Shown here: positions 8,189 through 16,992 of the stretch, piece by piece
Numbering within the stretch: the stretch's first letter is position 1
How the letters are laid out: every line of letters begins with the position of its first letter
Assembly (NCBI RefSeq): GCF_039545795.1
Contig: NZ_CP154260.1
Span: forward strand, 4,283,001-4,347,000
Direction of reading: 5' to 3'
DNA length: 64,000 nucleotides
Source: Chitinophaga niabensis
Lineage (GTDB): Bacteria > Bacteroidota > Bacteroidia > Chitinophagales > Chitinophagaceae
The notes under the pieces: model-generated
Seen by the model: the letters and a program-made list of their open reading frames with translations, nothing else
What the model was told of the DNA's origin: nothing
Databases searched by the model: none
Translations under genes and position numbers: made by a program

Positions 8189-10312
8189 ATGTACCGCTTC
8201 CTGCTTACCCTGGTTCTTTTACCTGCATTCCTACATAGTAAGGCCCAACAAACCCAAACCCAGAAACCACCATTACATGGCAAACACTGGATGGCCGTTA
8301 CCGGCAAACCACTTGCTGCTACGGCTGGTGCTATGATCTTTCAGAAAGGGGGTAATGCAGTGGATGCTGCATGCGCTATGCTGGCTGCTACCTGCACCAT
8401 GTGGGATGTACTCAGCTGGGGTGGGGAAACACAGGCGCTCATCTATCATCCCAAAACCGGTAAGGTGATTGCGATCAATGCCATGGGTGTTGCACCAACA
8501 GGCGCTACCGTTGAATTCTTTAAAAAGAAAGGATATAGTTTTCCTCCGGAATATGGTCCGCTGGCAGCTACCACACCTGGTACACCCGGCGGGCTTTGTT
8601 ATATGCTGGCGCAGTATGGAACGCTCAGCCTGAAAGAAGTGCTGGCTCCTGCCATGGAAATGGCGGCGGGTTACCCCATAGAAGCACAAACGGCCAACAG
8701 CATAGAACGCGGCAAAAAATACATTGAGGAATGGCCTTACAGCAAAAAAGTTTTCTTTACACATCCGGAAAGGGAAAGAGTAGCACCTGATGCAGGAGAG
8801 ATCTTTGTGCAGAAGGACCTGCTGGCTACACTCACTAAAATGGTGGAAGCGGAACAAAATGCGCTGAAGCAAAAAAAGAGCCGTAAAGAAGCGATCATGG
8901 CTGCATACGATCGTTTTTACAAAGGAGATATCGCAGCTGAATTTGTAAGAGGCAGTAAAGAACAGGGAGGGCTGATCACCATGGAAGACCTCGCTAAATG
9001 GAAACCTATTGAAGAGGAACCATTACATGTAAATTACAAAGGCATTGAAGTATATAAATTACGGGAATGGACGCAGGGCCCCATGTTACTGCAAAGCCTG
9101 AATATACTGGAGAACTTTGATCTTAAGAGCATGGGCTACAATTCTCCTGCCTATATTCATACCCTTTATCAAACCATGAACCTGACCTTTGCGGACAGGG
9201 ATTTCTATTATGGTGATCCTTACTTTTCACCGAAGCCGCCTATTAAAGGATTACTGAGTAAAGCCTATGCAAAAGAAAGGGCTAAGCTGATCGATCCTGC
9301 TAAAAATAATCCGGGTGCACAACCGGGAGACCCCTACCCTTTTGAGGGCAGAAAGAATCCTGTATTGTACCTGTTGCCGGAAAGGGCTTCTTTTACTGAT
9401 TCTACCGGGAATAAAAAGCGGGATGGTTTTGTGCCGAAACATGATGCGATGGCGGAACATTTGCAACGTGGTGCTGCTAATGATGCAATGGTTTACCGGC
9501 AACAGGCAGAGCCTTTGCTGCATGCTGATGCAATGGCCTTTCAGCAACAGGCGGAAAGTTTGCTGCGTGCTGATGCAATGACTTTTCAGCAACAGGCGGA
9601 AAGTTTGCTGCATGCTAATGCAATGACTTTTCAGCAACAGGCGGAAAGTTTGCTGCGTGCTGACGCAATAGCCTTTCAGCAACAAGCAGACAGTGCCTAC
9701 GCAGATCGTTTATGGCGTGGCACTACCAGTGTGGAAGCAGCAGATGAAGAAGGCTGGGTAGTATCCATTACCCCCAGCGGCGGATGGATGCCGGCCTGCA
9801 TTGCAGGACGCACAGGCGTTGGCATGAGCCAGCGTTTGCAGAGCTTTGTACTGGATTCTGCATTGAATCCTTTTAACGTATTGGCACCGGGCAAAAGACC
9901 CCGCGTTACACTAACACCTTCCATGGCATTGAAAGAAGGAAAACCTTTCCTCTCCTTTGCTGTACAGGGCGGTGATACACAAGATCAGAACCTCCTGCAG
10001 TTCTTCCTGAACATGGTAGAGTTTGGTATGACGGTACAGCAGGCCACAGAAGCAGCCAATATCAACAGCAATCAATTATGGCTATCCCTTGGTGGCATGA
10101 CCATCAAAGAGCGCCAGCCAAAACCGGGCAGTATATTACTCAGTACCAGTACACCGGAAAAAACAAGAACAGCGCTGCAGAACATGGGGTATACGCTCAG
10201 TTTTGTAGCCAGGAGCAGCGGCCCCATCAATGCCATCTTCTTCGACAGGGTGCATGGCAGCTTCTGGGGCGGCAGCAGTAATCATGGGGAAGATTATGGT
10301 ATCGGCTGGTAG
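8189..10312 (+). CDS. Gamma-glutamyltranspeptidase-family protein with internal repeats
   Basis: A 707-residue exported Ntn-hydrolase precursor; the family is usually 550-600 residues. Signal peptide 1-19 (ends SKAQ). The N-terminal part has GGNAVDAACAMLAAT and the substrate-site region ATTPGTPGGL typical of GGT. The probable autoprocessing and catalytic Thr is T512 in WRGTTSVEAADEEG, followed by small-subunit motifs (GKRPRVTLTPSM, FAVQGGDTQDQN). The family cleaves gamma-glutamyl bonds of glutathione and relatives, or acts on acyl groups. The excess length comes from a 15-residue repeat (residues about 439-498) directly before the catalytic Thr, in the segment that becomes the C-terminal tail of the large subunit. 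It abuts the convergent DUF5995 gene with no spacer. Confidence 0.88.
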   Translation: MYRFLLTLVLLPAFLHSKAQQTQTQKPPLHGKHWMAVTGKPLAATAGAMIFQKGGNAVDAACAMLAATCTMWDVLSWGGETQALIYHPKTGKVIAINAMGVAPTGATVEFFKKKGYSFPPEYGPLAATTPGTPGGLCYMLAQYGTLSLKEVLAPAMEMAAGYPIEAQTANSIERGKKYIEEWPYSKKVFFTHPERERVAPDAGEIFVQKDLLATLTKMVEAEQNALKQKKSRKEAIMAAYDRFYKGDIAAEFVRGSKEQGGLITMEDLAKWKPIEEEPLHVNYKGIEVYKLREWTQGPMLLQSLNILENFDLKSMGYNSPAYIHTLYQTMNLTFADRDFYYGDPYFSPKPPIKGLLSKAYAKERAKLIDPAKNNPGAQPGDPYPFEGRKNPVLYLLPERASFTDSTGNKKRDGFVPKHDAMAEHLQRGAANDAMVYRQQAEPLLHADAMAFQQQAESLLRADAMTFQQQAESLLHANAMTFQQQAESLLRADAIAFQQQADSAYADRLWRGTTSVEAADEEGWVVSITPSGGWMPACIAGRTGVGMSQRLQSFVLDSALNPFNVLAPGKRPRVTLTPSMALKEGKPFLSFAVQGGDTQDQNLLQFFLNMVEFGMTVQQATEAANINSNQLWLSLGGMTIKERQPKPGSILLSTSTPEKTRTALQNMGYTLSFVARSSGPINAIFFDRVHGSFWGGSSNHGEDYGIGW
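9503..9682 (+). repeat. 45-bp coding minisatellite inside the GGT gene
   Basis: Four in-frame 45-bp units begin at 9503, 9548, 9593 and 9638, with degenerate partial units on both sides (about 9476-9502 and 9683-9692). Each encodes QAESLLxADAMTFQQ or a close variant. Units 2 and 3 are almost identical at DNA level, which points to recent slippage or unequal crossover. Confidence 0.95.
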
Positions 10313-11101
10313 TTATGCCGCTTTCTGGTTATAATGAAAGAACTTCTTCTTGTAATCATATAAGACCCGTATGATCTTGCGGGGGCTTTTCCATTCAAAG
10401 AGGAAAATGATAAAGGTGGTGATCTTCACAAAACCTTTGGGGCTTTTTAAAGCATCTGCCAGTTTTGTGATGCTCTGATCCCTGGCGGCCAGGCATGCTG
10501 CTCTCTCCTCACCTGTTTTACCGGCCAGCTCTTCCGCAAAACTCCATGCCCCATCCCGTGCATTGGAGATACTGAATTGAATAAGGATAGATTCTCCGTT
10601 ATTGGCATGCATGCCCACCAGCGATAACAAAGGAGAGATACGGCTGATGGCATTCGTTACCTCAAAGGTGAGGGATCCGATGATGGTATTGATGCTGATA
10701 AAGTCTTTATGCAGGGATTGTATATCCTGCCCTGCTGCTGCATCCACAGCCGCAATGCCCAGATCATAATTAATATGTGCGTTCATGCCCAGCAGTAATT
10801 GCTGCAGGAGGATCACGGTAGGTTTCTTTGTACCGCTGAATGCAGATGCCCAGGGGCCGGAGACAGGCTTTTTTGCCTTCCATTGCTGCACGGCTTCCAG
10901 GTAGCGATTGGCAAAGAAAACGTCCAGTCTTTCCATACGCGGACCGTCTTCAAACTCATTATTGAGGATCCCTTCTTTCACTCTTACTGTTACTTTGTAA
11001 TAGAGGGAAGCGAAAAAACCGATGCGGCTGTTGGTATCAATGCATTCTTCAATTAATTGTTCCAATTGAAGGATGACTTCATCAATGGTATTAGCTGCCA
11101 T
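10313..11101 (-). CDS. DUF5995 family protein
   Basis: A 262-residue soluble protein that I place in DUF5995 from the blocks LLLGMNAHINYDLGIA and NARDGAWSFAEEL and from its length. It is almost entirely helical with no signal peptide. The conserved His, Asn, Asp and Arg residues suggest an enzyme or ligand pocket, but no biochemical role is known to me. Its stop codon touches the stop codon of the convergent GGT gene (TAG at 10310-10312, TAA from 10315 back to 10313), so the two genes share no terminator between them. Confidence 0.8.
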   Translation of the reverse strand: MAANTIDEVILQLEQLIEECIDTNSRIGFFASLYYKVTVRVKEGILNNEFEDGPRMERLDVFFANRYLEAVQQWKAKKPVSGPWASAFSGTKKPTVILLQQLLLGMNAHINYDLGIAAVDAAAGQDIQSLHKDFISINTIIGSLTFEVTNAISRISPLLSLVGMHANNGESILIQFSISNARDGAWSFAEELAGKTGEERAACLAARDQSITKLADALKSPKGFVKITTFIIFLFEWKSPRKIIRVLYDYKKKFFHYNQKAA

Positions 11102-11133
11102 TTAATTGGTGCTTTTTGGGGTGAATGAAAATG

Positions 11134-12276
11134 CTATACTTTAATCAGGCGCTCTACGGCCCTTTCCAATGTTTCTTCCTTCTTCGCAAAACAGAACCGG
11201 ATCACTTTATGGTCCCTGCCTGATTGATAGAATGCAGATACGGGCACAGTGGCTACACCAAATTCTTTTGTGATGCGCACTGCAAAATCTGCATCCCCTT
11301 CCTCACTGATCCTGTTATACTGGTAACACTGGAAATAACTGCCATAGCTGGGCATTGGAGAAAAACGGGTGTTAGACATCAGCCCGTGAAAATAATCACG
11401 TTTGGCCTGCATGAAACTGCTTAACTGCAAATAGGAGTCTTTGTCTTTCAGAAATCCCGCCAGCGCTACCTGTGAAGGGGTATGACAGGAGAAACAGTTA
11501 TACTGATGCACCTTTCTGAACTCCTGCATTAAGGCCGGAGAACTGATGCAATAACCCATCTTCCAACCGGTGCAATGATATAACTTCCCGAAAGAGAAGG
11601 TTACAAAACTACGCTCCAGCAGCTCCGGGTAACGGAGTATACTCTGGTGCGGGATATTATCATAGATGAGGTGTTCATATACTTCATCGCTGAGTATAAA
11701 TATATTCGTGCCTTCCACGATGGACCTCAGCTGCTGAATATCACCTTCTCCCAATACAGCGCCTGTAGGGTTATGCGGGGTGTTCAGCATGATGAACTTT
11801 GTGCGGGGCGTTATCTTTCTGCGTACTTCTTCCCAGTTTATTTTATAATCAGGGAATTGCAGTTCTATCAGTACGGGTACCGCACCATTCACCAATACAT
11901 TGGGTACATAACTGTCGTATGCCGGTTCAAAGATGATCACTTCATCGCCGGGTTGTAATACGGTGGTGAGGGAAGTATAGATGCCATAAGTACCGCCGGG
12001 GGTAATGGTGATCTGGGTATCAGGGTTGATGGTGGTACCATAGAGGAACTGTACCTTTTCTGCCAGTACTTCCCGCAAAGGGAGATGCCCCTGCATGGGT
12101 GCATACTGGTTAAACCCTGCCTGCATGGCTTCATTCACTTTTGCCACCAAAGCCTCGTTCATGGGATAGTCCGGGAATCCCTGGCCCAGGTTAACTGCTT
12201 TATACTCGTTTGCCAGGGCACTCATTACACTGAAGATGGTGGTACCGGTATTTGGAAGTTTTGAAGAAATTTGCAA
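11134..12276 (-). CDS. PLP-dependent aminotransferase, methionine/aromatic type (YbdL-like)
   Basis: A 380-residue class I/II aminotransferase. NLGQGFPDYP at the N-terminus is typical of the methionine aminotransferase/kynurenine aminotransferase branch. Other marks are NTPHNPTGAV, the PLP Asp region ILSDEVYEHLIYD, and SFGKLYHCTGWKMGY, whose Lys (about residue 230) forms the Schiff base. The C-terminal Arg that binds the carboxylate is in VIRFCFAKKEE. It probably transfers the amino group of methionine (after salvage of methylthio-oxobutyrate) or of an aromatic amino acid to a keto acid in the cytosol. It is separated from the DUF5995 gene by 32 bases and may be co-transcribed with it. Confidence 0.9.
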   Translation of the reverse strand: MQISSKLPNTGTTIFSVMSALANEYKAVNLGQGFPDYPMNEALVAKVNEAMQAGFNQYAPMQGHLPLREVLAEKVQFLYGTTINPDTQITITPGGTYGIYTSLTTVLQPGDEVIIFEPAYDSYVPNVLVNGAVPVLIELQFPDYKINWEEVRRKITPRTKFIMLNTPHNPTGAVLGEGDIQQLRSIVEGTNIFILSDEVYEHLIYDNIPHQSILRYPELLERSFVTFSFGKLYHCTGWKMGYCISSPALMQEFRKVHQYNCFSCHTPSQVALAGFLKDKDSYLQLSSFMQAKRDYFHGLMSNTRFSPMPSYGSYFQCYQYNRISEEGDADFAVRITKEFGVATVPVSAFYQSGRDHKVIRFCFAKKEETLERAVERLIKV

Positions 12277-12326
12277 GGTATATTGTTTATTTTAGTCAAA
12301 ATCGTCCACTAAAATAGTAATAAGCT

Positions 12327-13214
12327 ATGAAAATTATCATTACACTGCTCCTTTCCACGTTAGCAGCTTATACTTACGGCCAGCAAAACCCTGGCCTGGT
12401 AGCCGACAATGCACAACCCGTGCTGATCTCTAAACAATTCTCTTTTACTGAAGGCCCGGCCCCTGATAAAAAAGGGAATGTATACTTTACAGATCAACCC
12501 AATAACACGATCTGGAAATACGATACGGAGGGCAAACTCTCCCTCTTCATGGACAGCGCCGGCCGTTCCAATGGTTTGTACTTCGATAAAAAAGGGAATA
12601 TCATCGCCTGTGCGGATGATAAGAATGAGCTTTGGTCTATTTCTCCATCCGGTAAAGTAACCGTATTGCTGACGGATTACCAGGGCAGGAAATTCAATGG
12701 CCCCAATGACCTCTGGATCACGTCAAAAGGCGGCATCTATTTTACGGACCCTTACTATCAGCGTAAATACTGGGAGCGTAAAAAACCGGAGATAGATTCC
12801 CAAAGGGTTTACTTCCTGGCGCCGGGTAAAAAGCAGGCCGTGATGGTGGCAGACAATATCAAGAAACCCAATGGCATTGCAGGTACTAAGGACGGCAAAA
12901 CATTGTACGTGGCGGATATTGGTGATAACAAGATCTACAAATACAGGATCAATAAAGATGGCAGCCTCTCTGATCCGCAGCTCTTTTGCAACAAAGGCGG
13001 AGATGGCATGACGGTGGATGAAAAAGGCAATGTGTATATAGCAGGCAATGGCATTTTTGTATTTAATCCAAAAGGAGAACAGATCCTGCACATAGATGTA
13101 CCGGAAAAATGGACGGCCAATCTTTGCTTTGGCGGGAAGGACAGGAAAACACTTTTTATTACAGCATCTGAAACGGTGTATACTTTACAGATGAAGGTGA
13201 AGGGAGTAGAATAG
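12327..13214 (+). CDS. Exported SMP-30/gluconolactonase-like beta-propeller
   Basis: A 295-residue protein with a signal peptide (1-18, ends TYGQ) and a six-bladed propeller of the SMP-30/LRE type. Visible repeats and metal-site segments are FTEGPAPDKKGNVYFTDQPNN, KFNGPNDLWI, GGIYFTDPYY, KPNGIAGTKDGKTLYVAD and GDGMTVDEKGNVYIAG, where the acidic residues and the Asn of the calcium or zinc site fall. The family hydrolyses sugar lactones; a periplasmic location is inferred from the signal. It lies divergent to the aminotransferase and 22 bases before the SWIM gene start, and the two plus-strand genes could form an operon. Confidence 0.88.
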   Translation: MKIIITLLLSTLAAYTYGQQNPGLVADNAQPVLISKQFSFTEGPAPDKKGNVYFTDQPNNTIWKYDTEGKLSLFMDSAGRSNGLYFDKKGNIIACADDKNELWSISPSGKVTVLLTDYQGRKFNGPNDLWITSKGGIYFTDPYYQRKYWERKKPEIDSQRVYFLAPGKKQAVMVADNIKKPNGIAGTKDGKTLYVADIGDNKIYKYRINKDGSLSDPQLFCNKGGDGMTVDEKGNVYIAGNGIFVFNPKGEQILHIDVPEKWTANLCFGGKDRKTLFITASETVYTLQMKVKGVE

Positions 13215-13223
13215 TATTATCAG

Positions 13224-13231
13224 TAACTTTG
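13224..13231 (+). promoter_or_regulatory. -7 promoter element next to the SWIM gene start
   Basis: TAACTTTG matches TAnnTTTG and stands 5 bases before the ATG at 13237. No clear TTG occurs about 20 bases upstream, so this element alone is weak evidence. Confidence 0.35.
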
Positions 13232-13236
13232 TGCGC

Positions 13237-13650
13237 ATGACGATAGAGAACTTTGAACAACATGTAGAACTTCAGCAACTGCAAAAAGGATTAACTTTTT
13301 ACAGCAAGGGATCTGTACATCACCTGGAAGAAAAGCAACCGGGCATGTGGCAGGCTACCATTGCAGGGTCTGAGGTATACAGGGTAAACATTACGCTGAA
13401 GGAAAAGGAGATCACGGAAGTATCCTGTACCTGCCCGCATCAGGCATCACATTGCAAACATGTGGTAGGCGTGCTGTATGCCATCAAAGGCAAGTCCGGC
13501 AAAGTGAATTTTATTGAACTGGTGAACAGTATTCCTGAAGCGGAATTAAGGCAATTTGTTATTGCACATGGCAGTAACTATGAAGGTTTTAAGAACATTC
13601 TACTGGCACATTTTGCTTCCCATCCTTTACCCGGCAAGGATAGTCTCTAG
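13237..13650 (+). CDS. SWIM zinc-finger domain protein
   Basis: About 137 residues. The SWIM motif CxC..CxH is visible as VSCTCPHQASHCKHVVGVLYA (about residues 65-86), preceded by the beta hairpin typical of the domain (GSEVYRVNITLKEKEITEV). SWIM domains bind zinc and usually mediate DNA or protein contact. A GTG start two codons earlier is possible, but the ATG at 13237 is the more ordinary start. The last 24 bases overlap the 3' end of the convergent recB gene. The association with recBCD may be only positional. Confidence 0.85.
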   Translation: MTIENFEQHVELQQLQKGLTFYSKGSVHHLEEKQPGMWQATIAGSEVYRVNITLKEKEITEVSCTCPHQASHCKHVVGVLYAIKGKSGKVNFIELVNSIPEAELRQFVIAHGSNYEGFKNILLAHFASHPLPGKDSL

Positions 13651-16600
13651 TGCCAGAATACGCTCATATGCGGGTTTGGTGACAAAGATGCCGGTATCCC
13701 CTTCTTTTCTTACCCCTCTCACAAAGAGATAGATCACACCACCAAACTGTGTTTCATAATCAAATGCCGGCAGACGCGTCTCCAGGTATTTTTTGGCGGC
13801 AACCGTGTATAAGAGATATTGCAGGTGATAATTGTTTTCGTTCAACGCAGCAGCCAGGGCTTCCGGGGAATAATCCGGCATGGAGAATCCCAGGTAGTTG
13901 GATTTCCAGTCAAGGATATAGTACTTTCCATTGTGCTCAAAGAATAAGTCCATTTTCCCATTCATGATCCCTTCCAGTTCCCCGTTATTCAGTTTCACCG
14001 ATACGGTGGCTACTGTATCAGAAAGACTGTTCAGTTGTGCTGTTTCAAATGCGGCTACCGGGAAATCAAATTCAAACTCTGTGATCCGTCTTCTGAGGGC
14101 TACAGAGGATAATGAGAAAGTTTCGCCTTCGATATGGATGACAGCATTCAATACATGCTCCAGTAACTGGCGGAGCATGGGCAGATATAATTCCTGCTGG
14201 CCCGGTGCAAAACGGCGTACCGCTTCTTCCAGCCATTTACCCCAGCGGGTATCATCTGTAAAATCTACTTTCTCAAATATAAAGTGAAGCAGGTTACCTG
14301 TTTTGGCGCCTCTTCTCAGGGTATTGAAAATAAAGGTATCGTATTCATTCTCCTGTGGCAGTGCGCGTTCTCTTGGAAGAATCTCATGTTTGGCAGCCAG
14401 CATGGTGTAACTCATTTTTCGCCAGTACTGTTCTTTCAGGCTGAAATGTACAGTATCCTGCGTGATGCGTGCGGGTGCGGGAATGTTTTCCCTGTAACGG
14501 TACCCTTTTGCTTCAGGTATTTCTGTTTCTGCTTTTATTAAAACATCATCCGGATTGATGGCTTTCAGAAATTCCAGTAAAGTAGAAACGTAGTAATAGC
14601 TATTGCGGAAGATGTAACACTTATATACCGCGCGGGTGATAGCTACATACAGCAAACGGCGGTTTTCCTGCTCTGCCTGCTGTTTGTACCACTTCTCCTG
14701 GTCTTCCGTGAGTTTACTCTTTTCTGCTGCCACATAATCCCCTGTTTCAGGATCACGGTAACTCACCAGCTCAATGTTCCTGCTCTCAGCAAAATCCAGG
14801 AAAGGCGCCAATACGATCTTATACTCGAGACCTTTGCTTTTATGAATAGTAACGATCTTCACAGCTTCTTCATCACTTTCCACCCGCAGCATGTATTCAT
14901 CCCCATCTGTTGCCATGCCATCAATACCGCGCTTTAACCAGGAGATCAGTTCCGCCATGGACAGGTTCTTACGGCTCTGGGCCTGATGCACCAGTTCTAT
15001 CAGCTGGAAGAGATTGGTCATAATGCGTTCTCCGTTCTCTGATTGCAGTAAGATGTTCCGCACATCAAAGTCCGCCACAAAATCCATGAGGGCAGTGTAG
15101 ATACCATCCTGCGTCCAGCGGTTCTTGTAATTGCTGAACAGGCCTAATGTAGCTTCATCATCCAGGATCAGGATCTCTGCTACTGTGAGACCAGTGAAAG
15201 GAGATAATAATGCGCGGTTGATAGAAGAACGGTCCGGGTCCGTCATTGCTTCCATCAGGTAGAGCAGGTAAGTGGCTTCTTCTGTTTGTAATACTTTGGC
15301 ATCATCTATGGTAACGGCAGGAATGCCCAGCCTGGCCAATGCTGCTTTTACATCCATACCCTGCCTGCGGCTTCTTACCAGGATGCCTATATCAGAAGGG
15401 CGGATGGGTTCATCTTCTATGCGGTAGGATCCCGGTTGTAGCAACAGGGCTACCTGTGCGCCTACGGCTTCTACGAGTTGTTCTGTATTGGGTAACTTAT
15501 AAGTAGAGATAGGGGCATCTGCCACATTATTTTTATAGAAAAGCCCTTTGGTATTTTGTGCCGGGCTCTCCACTTCCTGGTAATCTATCACGTCCTCTTC
15601 CCCCTTAAAATAAAAAGTATCGAAATCAGGTGTGGGGAGGAAGAAGTTATTCATGGCGCTGATGAGCGGAGCGGAAGAACGGTAGTTCCGGTTCATGCTG
15701 TACAGGTTGCTTACGCCATCACGGGCTTTGAAATAAGTGAAGATGTCTGCCTTACGCCATGCGTAAATACTTTGTTTGGGATCACCGATATAGAAAAGGA
15801 TGGTGCCTGCACCATATGCTTTATCAAAGATCTCGAACTGCTGGCGGTCCGTATCCTGGAACTCATCTACGAAAACAGCTTTATACTTGTTCTGCATGGC
15901 TGCCATCAATGCAGGGTTGTCCCTTTCCACCAATGCTTTGTGCAGGTTGCTGATCATATCATCATATCCGAGCAGGTTGTTCCGTTGTTTAAATTCCTGT
16001 ACCCCTGCAGCTACCTCACTGATCGCGAAACATTGCAGGCGGATATGAATGGCATTACTGATCGCTTTATGGGCTTCCTCTGCCATTTCTGCCTGATCCG
16101 CGAGGTCCAGTACATCCTGGTATAACTTGGGGATGTAGGCAGACGTTCTCTTCTTCAGCATCTCGCTTAAGAAAGCGGCAGGTGTATCAATTAAGAGCAG
16201 CAATGATTTTTTAGCATAGCCATTGCTTTCGCTGAGTGCTTTTAACCGGGCTGTGTGCGTGATGATATATTCCAGCACTGCAGTGGCAGCTGCTTCTTTC
16301 TTTTGTGTGACTGCGGTTAATTCCTTTACCCATTCATCCTGCTCTGCCTCCGTGATGGAATAGTCTTTCGCGTCATCATAGCTGAGGTATTTCTTGCCGC
16401 TCAAGTGTTCTATGGATGCTTTGACGATATTCTCCATCAGGTCTTTACTCCATATTTGCTGCAGGAGCTCTACTTTAAGGGTAGTTACATATTTTCGCCA
16501 GAACCGTTGTACTTCATCTTCTACCAGCTGTTGCGGGTCTTCCAGCATTTCTGCGCCAAAGAGCTGGTCTGTTTCAAAGGCGAATTCATTGAGGGTCTGC

Positions 16601-16992
16601 TGGCAGAAACTATGGATGGTTAACACAGAAGTTTCATCCAGGAAGAGTACTGCTTCTTTCAGGCGTTGTTCTACCTGTTTTGCATCTGAAGCCGCAATCG
16701 CCTTTTGTACAAGGCTGGTGATATTATCGTCTTTGATGGTTTTGCCTGTGCTTACTTTATAGGCATTGCGGATAAACAAACGGATCCTTTCTTCCAGTTC
16801 AGCTACGGCGGCTTTGGTGAAAGTTACCATTAATATTTCCTTCACTGAAAGCTGCTGCTCCAATACCAGGCGTAATACCAGTATGGCAATGGAATATGTT
16901 TTGCCGGTTCCGGCGCTGGCCTCTATGAGGTTGCTTCCTTCCAGCGCTACCGTGGCGGCATCAAATTCCTTATATGTATTCTTACTATTCAT
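13627..16992 (-). CDS. recB: RecB: exonuclease V helicase/nuclease subunit
   Basis: A 1121-residue UvrD-family 3'-5' helicase with a C-terminal nuclease, part of the RecBCD complex that resects double-strand breaks and loads recombinase. Motifs in order: Walker A IEASAGTGKTYSI (Lys 31), motif Ia VTFTKAAVAELEERI, Walker B VDEFQDTDRQQ (about 375), GDPKQSIYAWRKADI, motif V VTIHKSKGLEYKIV, motif VI LLYVAITRA (about 780), then the PD-(D/E)xK nuclease with GKMDLFF and ILDWKSNYLG (about 1029). The nuclease residues are intact, so the subunit should be active. The start overlaps recC by 8 bases. It is the last gene of recD-recC-recB and somewhat shorter than the E. coli protein. Confidence 0.94.
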   Translation of the reverse strand: MNSKNTYKEFDAATVALEGSNLIEASAGTGKTYSIAILVLRLVLEQQLSVKEILMVTFTKAAVAELEERIRLFIRNAYKVSTGKTIKDDNITSLVQKAIAASDAKQVEQRLKEAVLFLDETSVLTIHSFCQQTLNEFAFETDQLFGAEMLEDPQQLVEDEVQRFWRKYVTTLKVELLQQIWSKDLMENIVKASIEHLSGKKYLSYDDAKDYSITEAEQDEWVKELTAVTQKKEAAATAVLEYIITHTARLKALSESNGYAKKSLLLLIDTPAAFLSEMLKKRTSAYIPKLYQDVLDLADQAEMAEEAHKAISNAIHIRLQCFAISEVAAGVQEFKQRNNLLGYDDMISNLHKALVERDNPALMAAMQNKYKAVFVDEFQDTDRQQFEIFDKAYGAGTILFYIGDPKQSIYAWRKADIFTYFKARDGVSNLYSMNRNYRSSAPLISAMNNFFLPTPDFDTFYFKGEEDVIDYQEVESPAQNTKGLFYKNNVADAPISTYKLPNTEQLVEAVGAQVALLLQPGSYRIEDEPIRPSDIGILVRSRRQGMDVKAALARLGIPAVTIDDAKVLQTEEATYLLYLMEAMTDPDRSSINRALLSPFTGLTVAEILILDDEATLGLFSNYKNRWTQDGIYTALMDFVADFDVRNILLQSENGERIMTNLFQLIELVHQAQSRKNLSMAELISWLKRGIDGMATDGDEYMLRVESDEEAVKIVTIHKSKGLEYKIVLAPFLDFAESRNIELVSYRDPETGDYVAAEKSKLTEDQEKWYKQQAEQENRRLLYVAITRAVYKCYIFRNSYYYVSTLLEFLKAINPDDVLIKAETEIPEAKGYRYRENIPAPARITQDTVHFSLKEQYWRKMSYTMLAAKHEILPRERALPQENEYDTFIFNTLRRGAKTGNLLHFIFEKVDFTDDTRWGKWLEEAVRRFAPGQQELYLPMLRQLLEHVLNAVIHIEGETFSLSSVALRRRITEFEFDFPVAAFETAQLNSLSDTVATVSVKLNNGELEGIMNGKMDLFFEHNGKYYILDWKSNYLGFSMPDYSPEALAAALNENNYHLQYLLYTVAAKKYLETRLPAFDYETQFGGVIYLFVRGVRKEGDTGIFVTKPAYERILALETILAG

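Noticed and set aside
9503..9682. Regular 45-bp repeats as a CRISPR array
   Set aside because: No unique spacers; units are head to tail, in frame and coding, and there are no cas genes.
9251..9685. Minus-strand open frame of 144 codons inside the GGT gene
   Set aside because: It arises from the 45-bp repeats read backwards; codon use and the GGT motifs on the plus strand show which frame is coding.
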